Program-made: the position numbers and the translations under genes
Source: Pollenia angustigena
Taxonomy: Eukaryota > Arthropoda > Insecta > Diptera > Polleniidae
Length of the DNA: 64,000 nt
Assembly: GCA_930367215.1 (NCBI GenBank)
Contig: OV884058.1
Location: 214,996,208 to 215,060,207, forward strand
Reading direction: 5' to 3'
Part shown: piece after piece, positions 43,028 through 53,026 of the stretch
Position numbering within the stretch: the stretch's first letter is position 1
How the letters are laid out: each line of letters begins with the position of its first letter
Notes under the pieces: model-generated
Databases searched by the model: none
Seen by the model: only the letters and a program-made list of their open reading frames with translations
What the model was told of the DNA's origin: nothing

Positions 43028-44092
43028 GCATCATTAGGAAGTAAATAACAATTTGCTAAACAATATTTAATTAAGAATTATTAAAATTCTGAAAAATATT
43101 TGGCATAAATATTAAGGCGGTATTTATACGATGGTTTTTAAGGCATGACTTTGAGACATTGTTTTTTATTTGTTGACGAATTCGGTAGAGAAGAAAAATG
43201 GGTAGCAAAAAGACATGGATTTTATTCTTCGTGTTTTTTTATAATTTTCTTTTACTTTCATTTTAAATTTTGCTGTAATGTTTTATTTTCATTTGTTTTG
43301 TATACTCTAAAACAAAAGTTGAAAACAAATATGTCTCAAAAGGTTTTTAAAAAAAAAAAGGAAATTAAAAAAAGCAAATAACCAATACACAAACAACAAT
43401 TTAGATCATTTAGCTAATAATTTTAGAAATTTAGTTGTTAAGAGATAAAATATTAATATAGGAGTATATAATACTTATCGTCCTGCAAGGTAAAATCTCT
43501 TTTTGGTTTAAAATATGTTGAAGCCAGCAAATTTATAGTTCAGTAAACATTTAAACCATCTCTGATGCCCTATGCTCCTTATAGGATCGACGGAAATATT
43601 TATGTATATATAAACGCATAAAATTGGACGTTTAAACACCAATTCAAACCAAAAGATTTAATAATTTGCCAAAAAATATAATTTAAATAAAAAAAAATTT
43701 GAATATTAAATTTTTAAACAAAAAATAAAAAAATTTGAATTAGATTAAAAGAATAAATTACTTATATTAGAAAAAAGTTAGTTATTGGGCGTGCCTTGAG
43801 CCCACAAAAATTGCTAAAATGCTATTTTTCTCACTATGGGCCGCTTTAATTGTGGATAACTTCCGTAATATTTATTTTAGAGAAAAACCTTATTCACAAA
43901 TATTCTAGGGCTATATCTTATGAACAATGTTGCTCTGTATTAGTTTTCTTTAACATGAATATTTAATCCAGAAAAAACCAAATTAAAAAATAACACCGAA
44001 ATTTTCACATATCTTCGAATTTTTTGCCTGGTGATTACACTACGTGACAAATTTTCAACAAAGCCGTGACCAAATGTATCTGACTGAAAATC
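43028..44092. repeat. Third, partial copy of the 3609-4670 segment
   Basis: Collinear with 3609-4670 from TAGCATCATTAGGAAGTAAA to GACCAAATG(T/A)ATCTGAC with scattered substitutions and a few indels. It then departs inside what would be the left foldback arm, so the loop and right arm are absent. It is clearly more diverged than copies A and B are from each other. Confidence 0.85.
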
Positions 44093-44403
44093 GACTGTGC
44101 CAAAAAACAACGGGAAAAAACCATAGTGCTATGGATGAAAAAATCGATTTTTACTTTTTTGGTGATTCTTAAAATAGACAATACGCTCTTTCTAATGCAG
44201 CAAACCGCAGTTTCATAAGCAAGTTTTAAAACACACCTTTGATAAGAAAAAAGTTAACTTGTTAACTTCAAAATAGTTTTTCAAAAATTAATTTTTTGTC
44301 CATAGTTCCTTTTAACTGAAACTGTCAAATATACTGGACACATGACACTAATAGATGGGATAGTTTTAAACATATTGTCAGGAACCAACTCTTGTCAGTC
44401 TTG

Positions 44404-45110
44404 CCCTATCTGTGGAGCCAAGCCAAAACAATTGCTTGACATTAAAGATATAAACTCGAAGGTTTTTACTGCTTAGGCACACGCGCTTCAATATGGAATT
44501 AGTTCTTTACACGCTTGGATCCAATTTTTCGAGTTTGTTTTAAAAATCTCATATAGAATTAAGCTTAAGAATTAAGTGGCATGTCAAGGACTGCGACAAG
44601 CTTAAACTAAAAGCACTAAAAAGACTGTTACAATTAAAAATTATGGAAGAAATCGGCCTTAATGTGGACAAGCCTCTTTAAAATGGCGGTGGAAACTCCA
44701 ATGATGGCAACACAGCAAGAAGAGCATTTTGCAATGCAGCTTAACTGTAATCAATTCTTGATTTTGATTATGATATTCTACAAAGTTTTCATACAATTAA
44801 CTGCGAGTATGATAAAAATCGGGAAAAGTTTAAAGCCTTCTGTACTAAAGTTGTTGTGGCATATCAGAAAAAGTATTCTTGGTACCCCATGTCGCCCACT
44901 GTTCACAAAGTCTTAGTACATGGGCACCAAATAATATATACTTGTCTAGTTCCTGTAGGGTGCCTTGGGGAGCATGCACCTGAATCCCGAAATAAATTAT
45001 GCATGAGCGATAGATGAGGCCACGCAGAAAGTGCAGTGGATTAGAAAATATTACGGACGTTTTTAATACACCCATCGATACTTCTGATCCGTTGCTGTCC
45101 AGTACCTAGT
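44404..45110 (+). pseudogene. Remnant of a second mobile-element-associated protein (unnamed)
   Basis: Pieces in order: CPICGAKPKQLLDIKDINSK (44404), a stop, YGISSLHAWIQFFEFVLKI then SYRI (about 44495-44560), a stop, YSWYPMSPTVHKVLVHGHQI (about 44876-44930), then ITDVFNTPIDTSDPLLSS ending at a stop near 45105. I recall the same block order (zinc-like CP.CG, LHAWIR, YPMSPTVHKILIHG, DVF...TSDP) in large multicopy families of invertebrates. I treat it as a transposon-type ORF of unknown class. Multiple stops and frameshifts make it inactive. Confidence 0.6.
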
Positions 45111-45743
45111 TAAAAGAACGACCAAATACAATAAAAAAAACCATACCAGCAGAGGTTATATCTCTATTGCAAGCACTGCATTTAGAAATTCAATGCGAAA
45201 ATAATGATCCAGATTCCACACAAACTTCGCCCGACGAAGAGTATGAGGAACAGGATGGACTTCAGGTCATTGCTTCAGAAGATGAATATTTTGAACTAGA
45301 CGAAAATTGAGTATCTTCTATTGTAAGTAACATAACAAAACTTATTTAATATTTTGTAAAATGTATCTTTTATTTCAGAATGAATGACTAATCACCTAAA
45401 AATAATAGGAAATGAATACTGAAATTTGATTTTGCATAATTATTATTTTTTTTCATCAAAAATAATAGAAAATTTAAAAATAATATTTTTAATGAAAACG
45501 TCAAACACCTAGTTGCATGTCGGTCAGATCGGTTATATGGCAGCTATATGAAATAGTGCCCCAAATCATTTGAAACTAGAAGGTCATCTTGAGAGCATAA
45601 AAAATGTATACAAACCAAATTTCAATTCAATAGCTTTAAAATTAGAGTTTATGCCAAAATAAACAAAAAAAAAAAAACAACACTGTGCATAGGTCCCTTT
45701 TAACTGAAACTGACACATATGTAGTCTCAAGTGAGTAGTCTTA
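45111..45743. other. Unassigned AT-rich DNA
   Basis: The first 200 bases may be the decayed tail of the preceding remnant (an acidic stretch SPDEEYEEQDGLQV is readable at about 45227-45268). The CCCTTTTAACTGAAACTG block at 45697 also occurs at 44318-44336, so the remnant may sit between two copies of a short repeat. Confidence 0.45.
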
Positions 45744-46505
45744 AGCTGAAGGTCCACACCATGCGTTCATGCGTAGATGAGTATGATACTTTTTGTGCAT
45801 TTTTTTGCGTTTCTAAATTCAAGTTACATGCAATGCGTTTTATGCGCCAAATTTGTTTTTTTTATCAACTGTTGTGCAAATATGTTTAACAATTAAAAAC
45901 ATTTTTGCAAGAATTTGAGAGTGTTAATTCATATTTTAATAGAATTTTTTTAATAGAATTCATAGGGAAGTAAGCTTTTATTATAAAAATATTCCTGATT
46001 TTTCACGGTATCAATAAGTTTCCAATTCATGGCATTTGTTACAAAAAATAATAAACATAACAAAGATGACACTCAGAAGATAAAAGTAATCGATAACTAG
46101 AAAGGCAAATTTTGTGCTTGTTAAATTGTGCTAAACATTTATTTTAATGTATTTTATTCATTAAAGCTTATACAATCTTTATTACGAAAGCTTTTTCTCT
46201 TATTAAAACCCTTTTTTAATGCAAAAACATAGTAAAAAGTAATCCACCACACAAACATAATTATCGATAACATTGAAAATAAAATATGAATTGCCATCCA
46301 TGGCCATCAATAACAACTGACTTTTTTTCACCACACATGCGACGGATACAAAAGTAGAAAGTAAACCTACTTTCATGCGTTGATGCGTCTATGCATTCTC
46401 TGCATTTTGTTGTGTAACTTGTCATATACAATTACACTGATTCGACTTGTTTGCCAAATGCATAAAAAGGACAGATGCATAAACGCATGGTGTGGACCTT
46501 CAGCT
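45744..46505. mobile_element. 762-bp MITE with TTA target duplication
   Basis: Inverted ends AGCTGAAGGTCCACACCATG and CATGGTGTGGACCTTCAGCT, flanked by TTA on both sides (45741-45743, 46506-46508), consistent with PIF/Harbinger-type insertion. At 32076-32100 the related repeat reads CTTAGTGAGCAACACCC without the MITE. The overlapping frames at 46373-46591 fall in its right end and are not supported. Confidence 0.85.
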
Positions 46506-46750
46506 TTAGTGAGCAACCCCCTAATGAAGTTGTTCTGGCTAAAATTAGACATTAAAAACGAGTAAGAAAAGAAACGTAATTTAACAATCAACTTACAACA
46601 ACAATTTTTTGATATTGGCCCTTTAAGATCCTATCCACAGATTTAGGATTGCTCCTGATTATTTTACGATAATATAATGTAATCGTGATAATTTTTGAAG
46701 TTTATCTAATCATATCATCCGTTAATTATAATCGGGCTTAACTTAAAGTT
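46506..46750. repeat. Repeat shared with 32080-32130 and 32870-33000
   Basis: GTGAGCAACCCCCTAATGAA through AAATTAGACATT, then AAGAAAAGAAACGTAATTTA and CCACAGATTTAGGATTGCTC, all as in the 32-kb copy but without its 740-base insertion. Confidence 0.8.
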
Positions 46751-47021
46751 ATCGTACTAAATATTTAAAGTTAAAATAAAAAAATAACGCTTAGTAATCA
46801 ATATTAGCTAAGTACATTATACAATTGTATACACACAAAAATAAATTTATATTTTTTTTTTTTTATAAATACAAAGTCAATTTATTAATTATTTATTGTA
46901 TTGTATTACTTTTTAAGCCAATTAACGAAGTTTGTATTATCGTTTACTTCTTAACTACTACATTAACAAAGACATCAGCACTTATTATTAAATAAATATA
47001 AATAAGATCCAAGTGAAAACG
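46751..47021. other. Upstream region of the secreted-protein gene
   Basis: AT-rich, apparently single-copy in the window. No specific factor sites can be claimed by eye. Confidence 0.5.
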
Positions 47022-47056
47022 TATAAATATCGATGCAAAAAGAATTGACTTCAGTT
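47022..47056 (+). promoter_or_regulatory. Core promoter: TATA box and initiator
   Basis: TATAAATA at 47022-47029, and TCAGTT at 47051-47056, a match to the arthropod initiator. The distance from the first T of the TATA box to the initiator A (47053) is 31 bases, the usual spacing. It predicts a 21-base 5' UTR before the ATG at 47074. Confidence 0.8.
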
Positions 47057-47073
47057 AATTTAAACTTCTTAAA

Positions 47074-48225
47074 ATGAAAACAATCAAAATAGTTTTGACG
47101 ATTGTACTCATTTGCTTTCTACAATCGTTGCCTGTTTTTGGCCTAAGTGACGACTTGTCAGAATCAAACGACGAAATCTACAAAATACTTAAAGCAGGAG
47201 AAAAAGGTTTTGACGAATTATGCACTGAAAGGAAACCAGATCTAATAACTAATTATGCAGATATATTTTCCAGTGCCTCCAATGTATTAAAAGCAGGAGG
47301 ACAAGGCTTAGACCAATTATGCAATAAAATAAAACCAGATCGTATAACTGAACATGCATTTATGTTGGCCCGTGAAATAGATTCGAATGATGTTTTCTCA
47401 TCTGAAGCTAAACTAAAAGAGATATATAACCGTTATCCGAAACAAATTGTTGAACTTATAATCGCCAAAGCCATAACGAAAATTATTTTAAGGCACAATT
47501 TACTTGTATTGCCTGCCTTGTTATGGACTATTTATGACCCAGAGGATTCGGAATTATTTGAAATTATGCTGCGTGCACCGTTGGAAGCTTACGGCAGTGT
47601 TAGCAAAGGACAAAATGTAGATAAATACGAATTTGTACTAAATTTCGCGAACATGTTGCATAAAATAAGAATGGATGATGCGTACGCTTACACGACTAAG
47701 AGCTTAAAATCAAGTCTGGAAAATGCAATACAAATACTGCCTAATAATGCAAAAATTTTATTTTTTTCTAAGCAGCCTTTTTGTCTAGTAAATGTAAAAG
47801 TTTCGCTTTTATTATATACATCCATTCACTATAAGTGGAAGTCAGCTGGTCGCGGCGCTTGGCTGTGGAAAGCGAATGGCACACTTGATAGCACATCCCA
47901 TATTAGGGCTGAATTTAGAGAAGTTAATTCTTGTGATGGAAATAAAGTAAGAGTAAGTCTTCAGGGTACGGATTACAAAGATTATTACTCTATGGATCCA
48001 GAAACGAAGGATGTTTATGGTTTGGAAACAAATCTATATGGCATGTGGAAAATTGAGCATTCCTATGATGGTCATGTTTATTTTTCTCAAAATGACTATA
48101 AAATGTGCGATGGAGGGGACATTGATTCTGAAAGGCGTAAAATTACGGGACGTACCGGGCCTTCTTCATTAGATTCTGACTGTGAATGGACTCTTGTAGA
48201 GTGTAATTTTAAAAGCCAGTTATAG
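47074..48225 (+). CDS. Predicted secreted protein of unknown function, single exon, 383 residues
   Basis: The first 23 residues form a typical signal peptide (basic MKTIK, hydrophobic core to about residue 16, likely cleavage after VFG). The mature N terminus holds two related segments: residues 38-64 and 71-97 both read (I/V)LKAG..G.D.LC...KPD.IT. The middle (about 100-230) looks helical. The C-terminal part (about 245-380) is rich in aromatic, glycine and charged residues with cysteines near 302, 349, 372 and 378 (DCEWTLVEC), which could be a disulphide-bonded beta domain. I do not recognise the family. The ATG is the first after the predicted start site. G+C is higher than the surroundings, and the frame is intact over 1.15 kb amid decayed repeats, so selection is likely. 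TATA-driven, intronless secreted genes in flies are often strongly tissue-specific (salivary, gut or reproductive); that is inference. Confidence 0.85.
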   Translation: MKTIKIVLTIVLICFLQSLPVFGLSDDLSESNDEIYKILKAGEKGFDELCTERKPDLITNYADIFSSASNVLKAGGQGLDQLCNKIKPDRITEHAFMLAREIDSNDVFSSEAKLKEIYNRYPKQIVELIIAKAITKIILRHNLLVLPALLWTIYDPEDSELFEIMLRAPLEAYGSVSKGQNVDKYEFVLNFANMLHKIRMDDAYAYTTKSLKSSLENAIQILPNNAKILFFSKQPFCLVNVKVSLLLYTSIHYKWKSAGRGAWLWKANGTLDSTSHIRAEFREVNSCDGNKVRVSLQGTDYKDYYSMDPETKDVYGLETNLYGMWKIEHSYDGHVYFSQNDYKMCDGGDIDSERRKITGRTGPSSLDSDCEWTLVECNFKSQL

Positions 48226-48323
48226 ATGTAACATAAGCATCTTTATTATTTAATGAAGTATTTTTTGCTAATTTAATTTTCTTTATCCTATATTTTATGC
48301 CATCTACTTATAAACATGTACAT

Positions 48324-48356
48324 GTATATATGTATATATATATATATATATATATT
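48324..48356. repeat. AT-rich microsatellite in the 3' UTR
   Basis: Imperfect then perfect TA dinucleotides between the stop codon and the poly(A) signal. Confidence 0.9.
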
Positions 48357-48381
48357 TATCGCTTATATGCACAAAATTTTT

Positions 48382-48387
48382 AATAAA
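48382..48387 (+). terminator. Poly(A) signal of the secreted-protein gene
   Basis: AATAAA 157 bases after the stop codon, followed by T-rich and GT-containing sequence. An AT microsatellite lies in the predicted 3' UTR. Confidence 0.7.
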
Positions 48388-48463
48388 CTTCAATTACGCA
48401 CTTTGAAATTTTGTGTTAAGTTAGTATGAGGGGGGAGTACCTTTTCTCTATTGATATTCTGAT

Positions 48464-50326
48464 CAGCGTTGCCGTTTTGGTTTCTTTTAACCGAAATTGG
48501 TTACAATCTTTTCCAATGTGTACTTGTGTACTTTTTTTCATTTTTGGTTACTTTTTTTCAACACAAAAATAAACAATTTTTGGTTTTGGAGCAATATATG
48601 TGTGGTATTTGTGCACCTTAAACTCATACATTTTTATCTACTTAAAAATTATTTTTTTAGAAGCTTAAACTTTAACAGCCTTTCAACTTAACCATATAAA
48701 GTATACATGTACTTTGAAGTGTAGATGACCATTATCTGCTACTCTTTATGTTTCAAAGGTCTAGCTGAAACACTTTTCTAGATAAGCGATAAGGTCAAAG
48801 GCCCTTCCGATCCCATCCCGCTTAATATGATTATATTTGCACCGCGCAAAAAGCATATAAATATATAAAAGATCTATCTACCGCATAATTTAGATCAATA
48901 TTGCACTTTGATACCACAACGCACAAGACTTTAAGGCGTTGTTTTTAATTATCACAAGTTCCCTTTAATTTAAAAGTGAAGGATATGGTAAAGAGAGGAA
49001 CGTTCTACCTTTAACTTTTGTCGTAAGGTTTAGATTTGAGATTCCCATATTATATTCGCATATTTTTTATATATGGCAGCTCCAAGCATACGTATATTTT
49101 GTAAATTAATAACAAACTCGTATTTTGACAAATAAAATTTACTAAATGTCAAATTCGCGTGTACGCGGTATTTCATTAATATTTGCCATTATTAAAAAAT
49201 ATTTGTGCACACAAAAATTTAATATGAAAAGGAAAAGAAAGTACGTAGTTGCAAGCAGTGCTGCCGCGGCTAATGAAATTTTTACAACCAAAATTTTTTT
49301 TAAAGCTACCAAATGTGAACAAATATAACCAAATTGGAAATGCCTTTTGTTAATTGAGAAAAATATTAAAATTTATTTTAAGTTGCATTGTAAAACAATG
49401 GTGATTTGCACTTATTAGGAAAATATTAATTACAAATTAAGAAAAAAAAAAACCAAAAAATGTAATTCTTGTACATGTTAAAAAAAATTACGAGAAACTT
49501 AAGTAAAACGTTTTTAGTTATTTGAGTCCTTTTCATTAATAAATATTTTTATTTTAAAAAAGAAAAACCCGTCAAATTTCCATACAAAACTTCACATTAT
49601 TCGAAGTCGTTAATAATTACCTTCCCTCCATGTAAATAAAAACGTTACAAATTTGAAAAACGTAAATTGCAAGTGTATTTTAGAAAAAAAGTAACCAAAA
49701 TGAAAAAAATATTCACATCTCCACATTGAGAAAAAAAATTACCAATTTTGGTTAGAAATAACCAAAAACGGCAGCTCTGGTTGCAAGTTCGTACTTTTAT
49801 TTTGGCAAAAATAATCGGGATTTACTTTAGTATTGCCACATTTTTAAAAATGTTAAGTTTATTTTATACAAAAGTTGTGAAAACGACAAATAGTTCAAGG
49901 TAACTTTATTCCTTACAAGTGCTAAATGTACCATTAACTATTTCGATCTTTAAAGGTAAGTCGTGAAAACGGGCCTAAGAGTTTTACTTGTAAGAGATCA
50001 TTATGTAAAAAGAGCTCATTATATAAAAACGTGTAAGTGTTAAATGTGTATAGGAGGTGTCACTTCCAATACAAATATCGAAAAATGATATAGCCCATTG
50101 TTCTTTGCAGACCATCGGTAATTTAGTGTCAAAACTTTACAAACATTGGTCTGCGTGAGCCTACAAGATACAAACAAACACAATTTCTTCTTAAGACATA
50201 TTGTTAAACTGAAGTGCGAAATAAAATAGTACGTATGATACAAAATAATTTTGGTTACTTTTTATTGCTTTTGGTTACTTTATTTATAAATTTTGGTTAC
50301 AAATTTTTTTGATCGTGGCAACGCTG
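48464..50326. mobile_element. hAT-type non-autonomous element, complete, spans the start of copy B
   Basis: Left end CAGCGTTGCCGTTTTGGTTT and right end ending GGCAACGCTG are flanked by a perfect ATTCTGAT on both sides (48456-48463, 50327-50334). TTTTGGTTAC motifs cluster near both ends. An additional right-end-like sequence (AACCAAAAACGGCAGCTCTG) finishes at 49779, so the element looks composite. The window-edge copy (1-1747) is its duplicate. No transposase; the frames at 49146-49328 and 50040-50243 have no domains. Confidence 0.88.
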
Positions 50327-51056
50327 ATTCTGATCATTTTTGTATTTTATGTTTGTAATGCTGTTTGAAACAGTAATTAATAATGCTCACAAAGTTTAAA
50401 ATTTCCAGCGCGAATGGTTTTGTTAAGAAACGATTATAAAGTAGGTAGCTTATGTTAAGCATTGTTGTTTCCAGATGTCCGCAGTTTAGTTGATGTTTTA
50501 TTCGAAGTGTGTCTTGCTATATGTCTGTACATTATCGTATACACGATATGGCCTTTCTTTACTCACATATAATTCTGCATGTCTGTTAAAATTATTGTAC
50601 AATGTACATGCATATTGCTTCTGATTTAGTCTCTGTTCTTTCGCTGGTTTTTGCAGTCTTCAAAATCGTTTTCATTTTATAAATGGCGTGCTTTTGCGAC
50701 ACAAATTTTTGTTTGTGCCGCCATCAAAAGTCGCTATTAATTCAAAAGATGAACTTTAACGTTCACGACCGTATTTGATGAATGTCGATAAAATTCTATG
50801 TCTACAACTGTGTTCACACTTGGGTTTTTAAACGCGTTTAAGCAAAATGTTAACATTTCATTTGAGATGATTAACATGACAGATGATTAAGAAAAAAACA
50901 CAATAAAAAAATTTATATTTCTTCAAACTATTAAAAATGGATAAAAATACTTCTATAAAGTTATCAGAAGATTATTTAAAACATTTTAATGGTGAAATTG
51001 TGAAAATTTATGAATTATTTAAAAAATAAAAACATTAAGCAGAAAAAAATACAAAC

Positions 51057-51174
51057 ATTAAGGCACTGGCAGGACAAAAAATAACGTATTAGGTTAAGAT
51101 TTGATTAATTATTGTTAGTTCATATTTAATATATGAAGATTCAATAAATAAATAATGAGAAAAAAAAATTAAGG
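51057..51174. other. 111-bp segment present only in copy B, bounded by ATTAAGG
   Basis: ATTAAGG occurs at 51057-51063 and 51168-51174. Copy A has one ATTAAGG (2478-2484) and lacks the 111 bases. The simplest reading is a deletion in copy A between the short direct repeats. Confidence 0.85.
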
Positions 51175-52111
51175 TGTTATGGTACTTGCTATTTTTTGTA
51201 TTGGATTTTTTAGGATTGACTGAATGAAACAACAAATGCGAGAAAAAAAAAGAAATACAAACAGCCATGTCACAGAGTACAATTCCGTTCGGAAACGGAA
51301 TTCATTCCGTATTTTGGTGCTTCAGAAAATGACGAGAAAATGTTTCGGAATAAAACCATTTTTGTTTTCATGAACGGTATGGGAGTTGTCTGTATCTGAA
51401 AGGCCATAAAGCTATCAAAATACACTTTCCATCAACAAACAAATATGTTTTCTTCAATTCCGAAGGGAATTGTACTCTGTGACATGGCCCAATATGTAAA
51501 CAAACCCTTTTTTCTGATTAACATTTCTCATGTAAATTTTTTTCTTCGACTAAAACAAAAAACAAAAAATGGCAAAAGCTTGGGCAGATGAAATTTTTTT
51601 GTTTTTGATAAATGAAATGAAGCAGGTGCCCTTCATATGGGATTTCAAATCATACATTTTCAATTAAAGAATATACCACGATGTAATTCGTAATATTTTT
51701 CATGATTTGCATTAAATTTTATTGTATTTAAAAAAAAATTGTTTGTGATTCCAAAATAAAATGTAAACAAAGCAAACAATATTGCCCACGTTTTTTTCCC
51801 ACAAAAACCCGTCAAAATAGCTAAAAATCGCAAAACAAAAGTTAAAAACCGCTACTTTTGATCAAAAACTAAAAAAATGGCAACAGTGCTAACATTTTAT
51901 CTGGAAATGTCAATTTTAAATTAAAAATTTTTATATTTTTTTTGACAGTCTTAGATTACTTATCGATAACGCATGTATATTTGTTTGACATTTCAAGATT
52001 TATTATGATATAATAATACTCTTTACACTTAGTCAGTTTTCCTATGCAAATATATTTGCACTGTTCTCCAATATAGAAAAAATACAAAAAATAGCAAGTA
52101 TCATAACACCT
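51172..52111. mobile_element. Harbinger-type MITE, copy B, with nested 225-bp MITE at 51264-51488
   Basis: Same ends, TTA flanks and nested element as in copy A at 2482-3421, nearly identical throughout. Confidence 0.8.
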
Positions 52112-53026
52112 TTAAGCAGAAATCGCGGCCGGTTGTACACGCTAATGTTGGCCGTATCTACATTATACTCAGTTTGAGGTATGTTCAGAGGATTCTTTGT
52201 GATTAATGAAGTAATTTAGTTGTAATCATGTCAATTTGAAGTGATTAGCAAATCACTTCAATGTATGGGTAATCATCTCGATTTTGAAGTGATTATTAGC
52301 ATCATTAGGAAGTTAATAAGCATCATTAGGAAGTAAATAAAAATTAGCTAAACAATATTTAATTAAGAATTATTCAAATTCTGAAAAATATTTGGCATAA
52401 ATATTAAGGCGGTATTTATACGATGGTTTTTAAGACATGACTTTGAGACATTGTTTTTTATTTGTTGACGAATTCGGTAGAGAAGAAAAATGGGTAGCAA
52501 AAAGACATGGATTTTATTCTTCGTGGTTTTTTCTAATTTTCTTTTACTTTCATTTAAAATTTTGCTGTAATGTTTTATTTTTATTTGTTTTTTATACTTT
52601 AAAACAAAAGTTTAAAAATAAATATGTCTCAAAAGGTTTTTAAAGAAATAAGAAAAAAAAAAGAAAATCAAAAAAAAGCAAATAATCAATACACAAACAA
52701 CAATTTAGATAATGTAGCTAATAATTATAGAAATTTAGTTGTTAAGAGATAAAATATTAAGATAGGAGTATATAATACTTATCGTCGTGCAAGGTTAACT
52801 CTCTTTTTGGTTTAAAATATGTTGAAGCCAGCAAATTTATAGTTCAGTAAACATTTAAACCATCTCTGAGGCCCTATGCTCCTTATAGGATCGAGGGAAA
52901 TATGTATATATAAACGCATAAATGACGTTTAAACTACCAATTCAAACCAAAAGATTTAATAATTTGCCAAAAAATATAATTTAAATAAAAACAATTTGAA
53001 TATTAAATTACAAAAAAATTACTTAT
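52112..53026. repeat. Copy B counterpart of 3422-4335
   Basis: Near-identical. The lysine-rich short frame starting at 52624 is shifted by an extra base in its A-run relative to copy A, ending it early. Confidence 0.75.
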
